From contig JACRNC010000018.1 in the NCBI GenBank assembly GCA_016219375.1, positions 1 to 51,925 of the forward strand: DNA of 51,925 nt. Reading direction: 5' to 3'. Below the pieces are notes generated by a model. It was not told the origin of the DNA, searched no databases, and saw nothing but the letters and a program-made list of their open reading frames with translations. Positions within the stretch are counted from its first letter, which is position 1. Every line of letters starts with the position of its first letter. Position numbers and translations under genes: made by a program. Shown here piece after piece: positions 1 through 7,437 of this stretch. The stretch comes from Burkholderiales bacterium. GTDB lineage: Bacteria > Pseudomonadota > Gammaproteobacteria > Burkholderiales > Burkholderiaceae_C.

Positions 1-1
1 C

Positions 2-109
2 GGCACACGCGACTGGTCGCACATCCGGGCCGTTACCCTCAACCCTGAACGCGACTCTGTGGTCACAACGGCTGTGAGCCGAGGAGACATTCAGCCGATT
101 GCTGCGTGA
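2..109 (+). CDS. C-terminal end of an unidentified protein (partial)
   Basis: An open frame enters from the left edge and stops at TGA 107-109, giving about 35 residues ending SRGDIQPIAA. I do not recognise the family. It is not the expected upstream part of the hsdR sequence that begins about 20 bases later, although it is in the same reading frame. It may be the end of a gene that replaced or inserted into the 5' part of hsdR. Too little is visible to say more. Confidence 0.25.
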   Translation, partial: GTRDWSHIRAVTLNPERDSVVTTAVSRGDIQPIAA

Positions 110-130
110 CAGAGGCGACAAGTAGCTTGA

Positions 131-1351
131 CGCGCGCCGGACCCGTTCAAGCTCGTCATCGTTCGCGACATGTGGCTCACCGGCTTCGATGCACCGTGCA
201 TGCACACGCTGTATGTGGACAAGCCCATGAAGGGCCACAACCTGATGCAGGCCATCGCACGGGTGAACCGGGTGTTCAAGGACAAGCCGGGCGGGCTGGT
301 GGTGGACTACATCGGCATCGCCAACGAGCTCAAGGCTGCCCTCAAGGACTACACCCAGGCCAAGGGCCGCGGTCAGCCGACGGTTGCGGCCGAGGACGCG
401 CTTGCCGTGCTGCTCGAGAAGATGGGCGTGCTGCACGACATGCTGCATGGCTTGGACTACAGCGCCTTCCCCACCGAGGCCTGGCAGCTGCTGCCGGGCG
501 TGGCCAACCACATCCTCGGGCTGGAGGACGGCAAGAAGCGATTTGCCGACACGGTGCTGGCGGCCAGCAGGGCCTTTGCGTTGTGCTGCACGCTGGATGA
601 GGCGCTGGCACATCGCGATGAGCTGGCTTTCCTGCAGGCGGTGAAGGCGGCGCTGACCAAGTTCGGCACGTCGGGCAAGAAGCTCAGCGACGAACAGAAG
701 GAACACGCGCTGCGCCAGATCATCAGCAAGGCCGTGGTCAGCGCCGAGGTGGTCGACATCTTCAAGGCCGCAGGGCTGAACCGCCCGGACATCGGCATCC
801 TGTCCGATGAGTTCCTGGAAGACGTGCGGCACATGAAGGAGCGCAACCTGGCGGTGGAGCTGCTGGAGCGGCTGCTGAAGGACGACATCCGCTCGCGCTT
901 CAAGACCAATGTGGTCCAGCAGGCGCGGTTCTCCGAGCTGCTGCAGCTCAGCCTCCAGCGCTACCGCAACCGGGCCATCGAGACCGCACAGGTCATCGAA
1001 GAGCTGATCGAGATGGCCAAGAAGTTCCAGGAGGCCGCACTGCGGGGCGAGCGCCTGGGGCTCAGTGCCGATGAGATGGCCTTCTACGATGCCCTGGCCA
1101 CCAACGAGGCCGCGGTGCGCGAGCTGGGCGATGCCACGCTCAGACAGATTGCCGTGGAGCTGACGCAGAAGCTGCGCGCCTCCGTGACCGTGGACTGGTC
1201 CGTGCGCGACACCGTGCGGGCCCGGCTGCGCGTCATGGTCAAGACGCTGCTCAAGCGCTACAAGTACCCGCCGGACCGCCAGGAAGAGGCGACCGAGACG
1301 GTGCTCAAGCAAGCCGAGTCGCTGTCGCAGGAGTGGGTGATGGCTCCATGA
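131..1351 (+). pseudogene. hsdR: Type I restriction enzyme R subunit, C-terminal remnant
   Basis: HsdR is the ATP-dependent translocase and endonuclease of type I restriction-modification systems. The visible part matches only its C-terminal portion, about 400 of the roughly 1000 residues usual for the family. It starts inside the second helicase lobe ([19 protein letters not shown], then the motif VI-like [10 protein letters not shown]) and continues through the helical C-terminal domain to TGA at 1349-1351. In-frame TGA codons lie at 128-130 and 107-109, and recognisable HsdR sequence stops at about 137. Neither the nuclease domain nor Walker A can be present on this strand. An internal ATG at 170 could start translation but would give no active enzyme. 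No hsdM or hsdS follows. I read it as a 5'-truncated relic. Confidence 0.85.
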
Positions 1352-1434
1352 CCTGATCGGCCCCACCCCTTCACACCACCTTCAAAAACCGTCCCTAAGG
1401 TGCGCCGCAACGCACAACCACCTTGGGGACAGGC

Positions 1435-3624
1435 ATGACCGATCAAGACCGTCGCAGCTTTCTGCGCAACATGGGCACGGCCGTTGGGGCCAGTGCGGCG
1501 CTGGCGAGCTTTCCGCCGGCGATTCAGCGGGCGCTGGCCATTCCGGCGGCGCGGCGCACGGGGACGCTGCAGGACGTGCAGCATGTGGTGATCCTCACGC
1601 AGGAGAACCGCTCGTTCGACCACTACTTCGGCACGCTGGCCGGGGTGCGCGGGTTTGCCGATCCCTTCCCGATCCCGGTGATGGAACGGCCGGGCAACTT
1701 CGCGCGCAAGTCGGTGTTCGTGCAGCCCATCGGCGGCGGGGCGCCGGTGCCGGGGCGGCCGACCTGGGGTGGGGCGGGCACGGCGATCGCGCCGTTCCAC
1801 CTCAACACGCAGCAGGACTTCTCGATCATCCGCGTGAGCGGCACGCCGCACTCCTGGGGCGATGCGCAGGCGGCCTGGGACCTGGGGCGGATGAACAACT
1901 GGCCCAAGGCCAAGCAGAACCATTCGCTGGGCTACTACAAGGAAGCGGACATCCCCTTCCAGTTCGCGCTGGCGCGGGCCTTCACGCTGTGCGACCACTA
2001 CCACTGCGCGACGCAGACCGGCACCAACACCAACCGGCTCTTCCTGTGGAGCGGCGGCAATGATCCGCTGGGCCTGGGCGGCGGGCCGTCCACCGACAAC
2101 AGCCACGACTGGTTCAACGAGAACCCGGCCACCGACTACACCTGGGTGACCTATGCCGAGCGGCTGCAGGACGCGGGCATCAGCTGGCAGGTCTACCAGA
2201 ACATGGCGGACAACTTCACCGACAACCCGCTGGCCGGCTTTCGCCCGTTCCGCAATGCCTGGTACCAGCGGCCGGGCTATTCGCAGGCCCTGCGCGAGCG
2301 CGGCGTGTCCACGCGCGATCTGGACCAGCTCAAGGCCGATGTGATGGCCGGCCGGCTGCCGCAGGTGAGCTGGATCGTGGCCACGGCCGAGGGATCGGAG
2401 CACCCGGGGCCGTCCAGCCCGGCATCGGGTGCCGACTACACGGCCCGCGTGCTGGATGCGCTGACGGCCAACCCGGCGGTGTGGGCCAAGACGGTGCTCT
2501 TCCTCAACTTCGACGAGAACGACGGCTTCTTCGACCACATGCCGCCGCCGGCCGTGCCGGCCTATCTGCGCTATGCGGACGACCCGGGCCAGGCGCTGCT
2601 GGCCGGCGCGTCCACGGTGGAGACGACGGGCGAGTACCACCACCTGCTCGACGGCTCGGATGCGCAGTGGCAGCACCGGCCCTACGGCATGGGCCCGCGC
2701 GTGCCGATGTATGTGATCTCGCCGTGGAGCAAGGGTGGCTGGGTCAACTCGCAGGTGGCCGACCACACGTCGGTGATCCGCTTCCTGGAGGCGCGCTTCG
2801 GCGTGCGTGAGCCGCTGATCACGCCGTGGCGCCGCGCGGTGGCCGGTGACCTGACCAGCTGCTTCGACTTTGCGACGCCCGAGGACAGCGCCTTCGTGCA
2901 GAGCCTGCCCGACACCGAGGCCCGCCGCCTGGCCGCACGCGCCCTGCCGGCCACCAAGACCCCGGCCACGCCGACCACGCTGGCCGCACCAGTGCAGGCC
3001 GCGGGCGTGCGCCCGGCGCGGGCCCTGCCCTATGACCTGCAGGTGCAGGCCACGGTGCAGCCCACCGGCGTGACGCTGCGCTTCGACAACCGCGGCGAGG
3101 CCGGCGCGGTCTTCCATGTCTACAACCGCCGCGCGCTGCAAGAGACGCCGCGCCGCTACACGGTGGAGGCCGGCAAGCAGATCGAGGGCCTGTGGCTGGG
3201 CACCGCCGGCAGCGCCTACGACCTGTGGGTGCTGGGCCCCAATGGCTGGCACCGGCACTTCACCGGCACGCTGCCGGCCTCGACCGGCAACGCCGCCCGC
3301 CCCGAGGTGCGCGCGCAGAGCGCCCGCGCCAGCGGCGAGCTGCTGATCGAGCTGCGCAACGACGGCGGTGCGGCCTGCACCTTCGTGCTGCAGGCGCTGC
3401 GCTACGGCAACGTGCCGGCGCAGGAGGTGACGGTGGTCGCCCGCTCCACCCACGCGCTGCGCCTGCCACTGGCCGCCAGCCACCACTGGTACGACCTGGG
3501 CCTGCGCGTGAAGAACCTGCCCGGCTGGAGCCGCCGCCTGGCCGGCCACATCGAGACCGGCGCACCGTCCATCAGCGACCCGGCGATGCAGGGCGCGGCG
3601 CTGCTCGATCAGTACACGGTCTGA
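1435..3624 (+). CDS. Phosphocholine-type phospholipase C, Tat-exported
   Basis: Predicted non-haemolytic, phosphocholine-specific phospholipase C of about 729 residues, which hydrolyses phospholipid headgroups outside the cytoplasm. The N-terminus has a twin-arginine signal (DRRSFLRN, arginines at residues 6-7, then an Ala-rich segment). The phosphoesterase domain opens with the family motif QENRSFDHYFG, and further acidic/His motifs such as NFDENDGFFDHMPPP are present. The last 200 or so residues look like the paired beta-sandwich C-terminal domains of these enzymes (for example LRFDNRGEAGAVFHVYN). I chose ATG 1435 over TTG 1423 because it leaves a normal Tat N-region and has GGGGACAGG just upstream. 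The following PEP-CTERM gene is 46 bp downstream and may be co-transcribed. Confidence 0.9.
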   Translation: MTDQDRRSFLRNMGTAVGASAALASFPPAIQRALAIPAARRTGTLQDVQHVVILTQENRSFDHYFGTLAGVRGFADPFPIPVMERPGNFARKSVFVQPIGGGAPVPGRPTWGGAGTAIAPFHLNTQQDFSIIRVSGTPHSWGDAQAAWDLGRMNNWPKAKQNHSLGYYKEADIPFQFALARAFTLCDHYHCATQTGTNTNRLFLWSGGNDPLGLGGGPSTDNSHDWFNENPATDYTWVTYAERLQDAGISWQVYQNMADNFTDNPLAGFRPFRNAWYQRPGYSQALRERGVSTRDLDQLKADVMAGRLPQVSWIVATAEGSEHPGPSSPASGADYTARVLDALTANPAVWAKTVLFLNFDENDGFFDHMPPPAVPAYLRYADDPGQALLAGASTVETTGEYHHLLDGSDAQWQHRPYGMGPRVPMYVISPWSKGGWVNSQVADHTSVIRFLEARFGVREPLITPWRRAVAGDLTSCFDFATPEDSAFVQSLPDTEARRLAARALPATKTPATPTTLAAPVQAAGVRPARALPYDLQVQATVQPTGVTLRFDNRGEAGAVFHVYNRRALQETPRRYTVEAGKQIEGLWLGTAGSAYDLWVLGPNGWHRHFTGTLPASTGNAARPEVRAQSARASGELLIELRNDGGAACTFVLQALRYGNVPAQEVTVVARSTHALRLPLAASHHWYDLGLRVKNLPGWSRRLAGHIETGAPSISDPAMQGAALLDQYTV

Positions 3625-3670
3625 GCGCTGCAGGCGCGACGGCTCAACGACGAACAAGGAAGCAAGCACC

Positions 3671-4348
3671 ATGAAGCTCACCCCCCACACCCTGGCTGCG
3701 GCCCTGGCCTTGGCGACCGCCGCCCTGGCCGCCCCGGCCCACGCCGCCATCGCCCTGGGCGAGAACCTGATCGTCAACGGCGATGCCGAGTCCGGCACGG
3801 CCGGCTGGACGGGGTTCGACGGCTACGACCTCTTCCAGGCCGTGAGCTACGGCGACAACTGGGTCAAGCCCAGCGAGCCTGGCCCCGCCGACCGCGGCGC
3901 GCGCCTCTTCACCGGCTTGGGCGGCCAGAGCGCGGGCTATCAGCTCGTCGACGTGGGCGCGCTCACGCAGGCCAGCACGCCGCTGGCCTACAGCCTCAGC
4001 GGCTGGCTGGGCGGCTGGCAGGCGCAGGAGGACAACGCACTGCTGTACGTGTCCTTCCTGGACGCCACGGGTGCGGAGATCGGCCACAGCGCCATCGGCC
4101 CCGTCATGCCGCAGGACCGTGGCAATGCCACCGGACTGGTCTATCGCCAGGACAGCGGCCTGCTGCCGGTGGGCGTGGCGCAGCTGCAGTTCTCGCTGTC
4201 GATGGAGCGCCTGGGCGGCGGCGACAACGACGGCTATGCCGACAACCTGCGCTTCGTGCTGACGCCGGTGCCGGAGCCGGCCACGTGGATGCTGCTGGGC
4301 GCCGGCCTGGCGGTGGCCGGCTGGATGGCGCGGCGGCGCGCGGGCTGA
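3671..4348 (+). CDS. PEP-CTERM sorted extracellular protein
   Basis: A 225-residue exported protein. It has a signal peptide (MKLTPHTLAAALALATAALA, cleavage probably after AHA) and a C-terminal PEP-CTERM tripartite tag: VPEPATW, a hydrophobic segment, then the basic tail ARRRAG. PEP-CTERM tags are recognised by an exosortase (EpsH/XrtA type), which cuts the tag during export in exopolysaccharide-producing bacteria. The middle (LIVNGDAESGTAGWTGFDGY) resembles carbohydrate-binding-like or jelly-roll surface proteins, but I assign no enzymatic role. AGGAAGC lies just before the ATG. It follows the phospholipase C gene closely, so the two may be expressed together. No exosortase gene is in this window. 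Confidence 0.85.
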   Translation: MKLTPHTLAAALALATAALAAPAHAAIALGENLIVNGDAESGTAGWTGFDGYDLFQAVSYGDNWVKPSEPGPADRGARLFTGLGGQSAGYQLVDVGALTQASTPLAYSLSGWLGGWQAQEDNALLYVSFLDATGAEIGHSAIGPVMPQDRGNATGLVYRQDSGLLPVGVAQLQFSLSMERLGGGDNDGYADNLRFVLTPVPEPATWMLLGAGLAVAGWMARRRAG

Positions 4349-4417
4349 GCGGCCGCCGGCGCTCGGCCGCTGTGGCACGATCCCGGCACTCCGCCGAGAT
4401 TGCGCCGCTGCCCCACC

Positions 4418-4852
4418 ATGAACGCCGAACGCCTTGACTTCACGCCGCTGCGCATGGCTTTGCAGGCGCTGGAGGACGGCCTGGCGGTGGTCGAAGACCA
4501 GGCCTGGTTCAACGAGCAGGATGCCAAGGTGCGCAACACGCTGATCGCAGGCGTGATCCAGAGCTTCGAGTTCGTCTACGAAATCAGCATCAAGATGCTG
4601 CGCCGCCAGCTGGAGCGCGAGGCCGACAACCCGGTGGACATCGATCAGGCGGGTTTCCGCGACCTGCTGCGCATCGCCGCGGAGAAGGGCCTGATCGACG
4701 ACGTGGAGGCGTGGTTCGGCTTCCGGCAGATGCGCAACATCACCGCGCACACCTACGACCAGGCCAAGGCGCGCCAGGTGTACGAGGGCACGCAGGCCTT
4801 CCTGGCCCATGCGCGGGGGCTGCTGGATCGGCTGGAGGCGCGCCATGCCTGA
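4418..4852 (+). CDS. hepT: HepT-like HEPN toxin (HI0074 family)
   Basis: A 144-residue all-helical protein of the HI0074/HepT family, the toxin half of HepT-MntA (type VII) toxin-antitoxin systems. The HEPN RNase signature RX4HXY is present exactly as RNITAHTY, near residues 107-114. The next gene encodes the matching nucleotidyltransferase antitoxin and overlaps it by 8 bp, the standard arrangement. In characterised pairs the antitoxin AMPylates the toxin tyrosine of this motif; that tyrosine is present here. ATG 4418 is chosen because the TTG at 4400 would add non-conserved residues. Confidence 0.9.
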   Translation: MNAERLDFTPLRMALQALEDGLAVVEDQAWFNEQDAKVRNTLIAGVIQSFEFVYEISIKMLRRQLEREADNPVDIDQAGFRDLLRIAAEKGLIDDVEAWFGFRQMRNITAHTYDQAKARQVYEGTQAFLAHARGLLDRLEARHA

Positions 4853-5183
4853 GGCGGTGCAGGGGCCGCTGCCGGCCCTGCAGATGGAGCCGCGGCACTG
4901 GGACATCGTGCGCCGCATCCTGGCCGAGCAACTGCCCGGCTGCGAGGTCTGGGCCTTCGGCTCGCGGGCGCGGGGCGCGGCCAAGCCACATTCAGACCTC
5001 GACCTGGCCATCGTCACCGACGAGCCGCTGCCCTGGGTCAAGGCCGCAGCCTTGCAGGAGGCGTTCTCGCAGTCCGACTTGCCTTGGCGCGTGGACGTGG
5101 TGGACTGGGCGTCCACGAGCGAGGCCTTTCGCCGGTTGATCGAGTCGCACCGGGTGGTGGTGCAGGCGGCCGCCAGCGCCTGA
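4845..5183 (+). CDS. mntA: MntA-like minimal nucleotidyltransferase antitoxin
   Basis: A 112-residue MNT-family protein. The catalytic signature GSX10DXD is present exactly: GS, ten residues, then DLD in GSRARGAAKPHSDLDLAIV. A further acidic strand, WRVDVVDW, supplies the usual third carboxylate. The family transfers AMP to the tyrosine of the partner HepT toxin and so neutralises it. The start at 4845 overlaps the toxin stop by 8 bp, implying translational coupling. The pair lies among other small toxin-antitoxin genes in this window (Fic, VapBC). Confidence 0.9.
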   Translation: MPEAVQGPLPALQMEPRHWDIVRRILAEQLPGCEVWAFGSRARGAAKPHSDLDLAIVTDEPLPWVKAAALQEAFSQSDLPWRVDVVDWASTSEAFRRLIESHRVVVQAAASA

Positions 5184-5352
5184 GGCCGCAACCACAGCAG
5201 CTGTGCCGGCGACTGGATGAGGCGCTGCCCGCAGCCGAGCGGGCCGAGCGTGCCGCCGGTGGGCACGGCGCAGCTCAAGGATGCGCAGCAGGACGTCTAC
5301 CGGCTGCGAGGCCTGGCGCGACAACCGCTGTGAATGACGGGGGCTGTGGCCC

Positions 5353-5820
5353 TCAGGCGGCTGGCTGATCGCCCTGTACGGTCAGCCCGCGCGCATAGAC
5401 CTCGCTGAACAAGGCCGGCATGCGCCTGAGCTTGCCGCTGGCGATGTCCACGCAGACGTAGTGCGTCGCCGCGCGCAGCAGCGTGGTGCCGTCCGAGGCG
5501 CGCACGAACTGGAAGCGCCGGTGCAGCGACAGCCGGTCCAGCGCGGTGATCCAGGTGGCGCACAGCACGCGGTCGCCCAGCAGCGCGGGGGCCAGGTAGT
5601 CCAGCTCATGCCGGCGCACCACCACGCCGGTGCCCAGCCGGGTGTAGTCCTCGGGCTTGAGGCCGAGGTGGCTGGAGTGATCCCAGGCCACGTCTTCCAG
5701 CCACTGCAGGTAGTGCACGTTGTTGACGTGCTGCATCAGGTCGATGTGCGCGGGCTGCACGTCCACGGGCAGGATGTGCGGGGACGGGGCGTCCCAGGCA
5801 AAGGGGGGCAATTCGGTCAT
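5353..5820 (-). CDS. Acyl-CoA thioesterase, hot-dog fold (4HBT family)
   Basis: A 155-residue single hot-dog domain protein. It carries the family segment HIDLMQHVNNVHYLQWLED (Asp27 is the likely catalytic residue) followed by LGTGVVVRRHELDYLAPALLGDRV, typical of YbgC/4-hydroxybenzoyl-CoA-like thioesterases that hydrolyse acyl-CoA. The start at 5820 is chosen because upstream codons encode no conserved sequence and would run into the palindromic sites shared with the divergent Fic gene. The physiological substrate cannot be read from the sequence. Confidence 0.85.
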   Translation of the reverse strand: MTELPPFAWDAPSPHILPVDVQPAHIDLMQHVNNVHYLQWLEDVAWDHSSHLGLKPEDYTRLGTGVVVRRHELDYLAPALLGDRVLCATWITALDRLSLHRRFQFVRASDGTTLLRAATHYVCVDIASGKLRRMPALFSEVYARGLTVQGDQPAA

Positions 5821-5846
5821 GCCCGCCAGCTTAGTGGCACGGGATG

Positions 5847-5922
5847 TGTCGATAAAATCAGCTTTTTTCGACACGTCTGTCAGACGTGTCGATGCAGTCG
5901 ACATGTGGCGCAAACGTGTCGA
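5847..5922. promoter_or_regulatory. Alternating TGTCGA/TCGACA operator array between thioesterase and fic
   Basis: Five half-sites alternate in orientation: TGTCGA at 5847, TCGACA at 5868, TGTCGA at 5887, TCGACA at 5898 and TGTCGA at 5917. Sites 2 and 3 form a perfect 25-bp palindrome (5868-5892, arm TCGACACGTCTG around a single T). Sites 4 and 5 span exactly the same 25 bp (5898-5922). Sites 1 and 2 flank an A/T-rich inverted repeat (TGTCGATAAAA and its near complement). The array lies in the short region upstream of both the thioesterase and fic, so it probably binds a dimeric repressor or activator. Which protein binds is not shown by the sequence. Confidence 0.7.
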
Positions 5923-5944
5923 CGGATTCCCATTTCAGCGACAT

Positions 5945-7039
5945 ATGCCCTACAACCCCGCTCGGCCTTACAACGACCTCCCTTTGTTGCCACCCCAGGC
6001 GGAGCTGGAATCCCGCGCGGTGCTCAAGGCATGTGTGGAAGCACGCGCGGCGGTGGCTGAACTCAAGGCCGCGGGCCAGCTCATCCCCAATCAGGGCGTG
6101 CTGATCAACTCCATTCCCTTGCTCGAAGCCCGGGCCAGCAGCGAGATCGAGAACATCGTCACCACCACCGATCAGATGCTGCTCTTTGCCGGCGCGGCAG
6201 AAGGCGATGCCGACCCGGCGACCAAGGAGGCGCTGCGCTACCGCACTGCCCTGTGGGAGGGCTATCAGGCGCTCAGGCAGCGGCCGCTGAGCACCAACAC
6301 GGCGATCCAGATCTGCCGGGCGATCAAGGGCGTGGACATGGACATCCGCAGCACGCCTGGCACCACCTTGAGCAACGACCGCACGGGCGAGGTCATCTAT
6401 ACCCCGCCGGAGGGCGAGCCGCTGCTGCGCGAGAAGCTCGCCAACTGGGAGCGGTGGATGCACGCCCTGCTGCCCGGCAGCGAGGAGATGGACCCGCTGG
6501 TGCGCATGGCCGTGGGCCACTACCAGTTCGAGGCCATCCACCCGTTCACCGATGGCAACGGGCGCACGGGCCGGGTGATCAACCTGCTGCACCTCGTCCA
6601 GGAAGGCGTGCTGGACATCCCGGTGCTCTACCTGAGCCGTCACATCCTGCGACACCGGGCCGATTACTACGGCGGGCTGCAGGCCGTGACCGCTAGCGGC
6701 GCCTGGGAGCCGTGGCTGCTCTACATGCTGCGCGGGGTGGCCGAGACGGCGCGGTGGACCACGGCGAAGATCACCGACATCCGCCTGCTGCTGCAGGACA
6801 CGGCACAGCGCATGAAGCGCGATGCCCCGTCGGTCTACACGCGCGAGCTGGCCGAGATCATCTTCGTGCGCCCCTACTGCCGCATTGCGCACCTGGTGCA
6901 GGCCGGCATTGCCAAGCGACAGACGGCCAGCGTCTACCTCAAGGAGCTGGCGGCCGTGGGCATCCTGCAGGAGCACAAGCTGGGCCGCGAGAAGGTCTTC
7001 CTCAATCCGGCCTTCGTCGATCTGCTCAAGAAGGACTGA
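5945..7039 (+). CDS. Fic family protein (AMPylation domain, N-terminal inhibitory motif)
   Basis: A 364-residue Fic protein that probably transfers AMP from ATP to a target protein. The catalytic loop HPFTDGNGRTGR is complete at residues 199-210, with catalytic His199. The autoinhibitory helix motif (S/T)xxxE(G/N) is present as SSEIEN at residues 65-70, on the N-terminal side, so it is a class II Fic that is self-restrained. The flap region SNDRTGEVIYTPP precedes the core. The last 60 residues look like a winged helix (RIAHLVQAGIAKRQTASVYLKELAAVGIL), common in this subfamily and consistent with DNA binding and autoregulation. Start ATG 5945 gives the usual family N-terminus PYNPARPYNDLP; upstream in-frame ATGs lie inside the palindromic array. 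slyX follows after 11 bp. Confidence 0.9.
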   Translation: MPYNPARPYNDLPLLPPQAELESRAVLKACVEARAAVAELKAAGQLIPNQGVLINSIPLLEARASSEIENIVTTTDQMLLFAGAAEGDADPATKEALRYRTALWEGYQALRQRPLSTNTAIQICRAIKGVDMDIRSTPGTTLSNDRTGEVIYTPPEGEPLLREKLANWERWMHALLPGSEEMDPLVRMAVGHYQFEAIHPFTDGNGRTGRVINLLHLVQEGVLDIPVLYLSRHILRHRADYYGGLQAVTASGAWEPWLLYMLRGVAETARWTTAKITDIRLLLQDTAQRMKRDAPSVYTRELAEIIFVRPYCRIAHLVQAGIAKRQTASVYLKELAAVGILQEHKLGREKVFLNPAFVDLLKKD

Positions 7040-7050
7040 GAAGCCCAGCC

Positions 7051-7269
7051 ATGACCGTGCCCACCGACCCCGACCGCCGCCTGACCGACCTGGAAATCAA
7101 GGCCGCGTACACCGAAGACCTGCTGGATCAGCTCAACGCGGTGATCGTGCGCCAGCAGCAGGAGATCGATGCGCTGCGGCGGCTGGTGCAGGCGCTGCAG
7201 CAGCAGATGCCGCAGGCCGGGCAGCCGGTGTTCCGCAGCCTGCGCGACGAGCTGCCGCCGCATTACTGA
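7051..7269 (+). CDS. slyX: SlyX family protein
   Basis: A 72-residue predicted coiled-coil protein. It matches SlyX: an N-terminal RLTDLEIKAAYTEDLLDQLNAVIVRQQQEI heptad segment and the conserved C-terminal end LRDELPPHY. SlyX has no established biochemical function. It starts 11 bp after the fic stop, so the two are probably one transcript. Confidence 0.88.
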   Translation: MTVPTDPDRRLTDLEIKAAYTEDLLDQLNAVIVRQQQEIDALRRLVQALQQQMPQAGQPVFRSLRDELPPHY

Positions 7270-7437
7270 GCGGCCGCATCGGCGCATGCCCGGCCCCGCC
7301 CACGGCCCACAGCGGCGGCGCCTTGCCCGCACGCGCCAGCCGGGCGCGGGGCTGTACCGGTGACGCGCGGCGGCGCGCGGCGTACAACGCGCAGATCCGC
7401 GGCCCTGCATGCGCCGCCTGCCGACAAGGAGCCCGTC

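Noticed and set aside
1258..3798. Very long minus-strand open frame opposite the phospholipase C gene
   Set aside because: GC-rich third-position bias opens antisense frames; the composition is Arg/Ala/His-rich and no domain is visible, while the plus strand encodes a clear phospholipase C.
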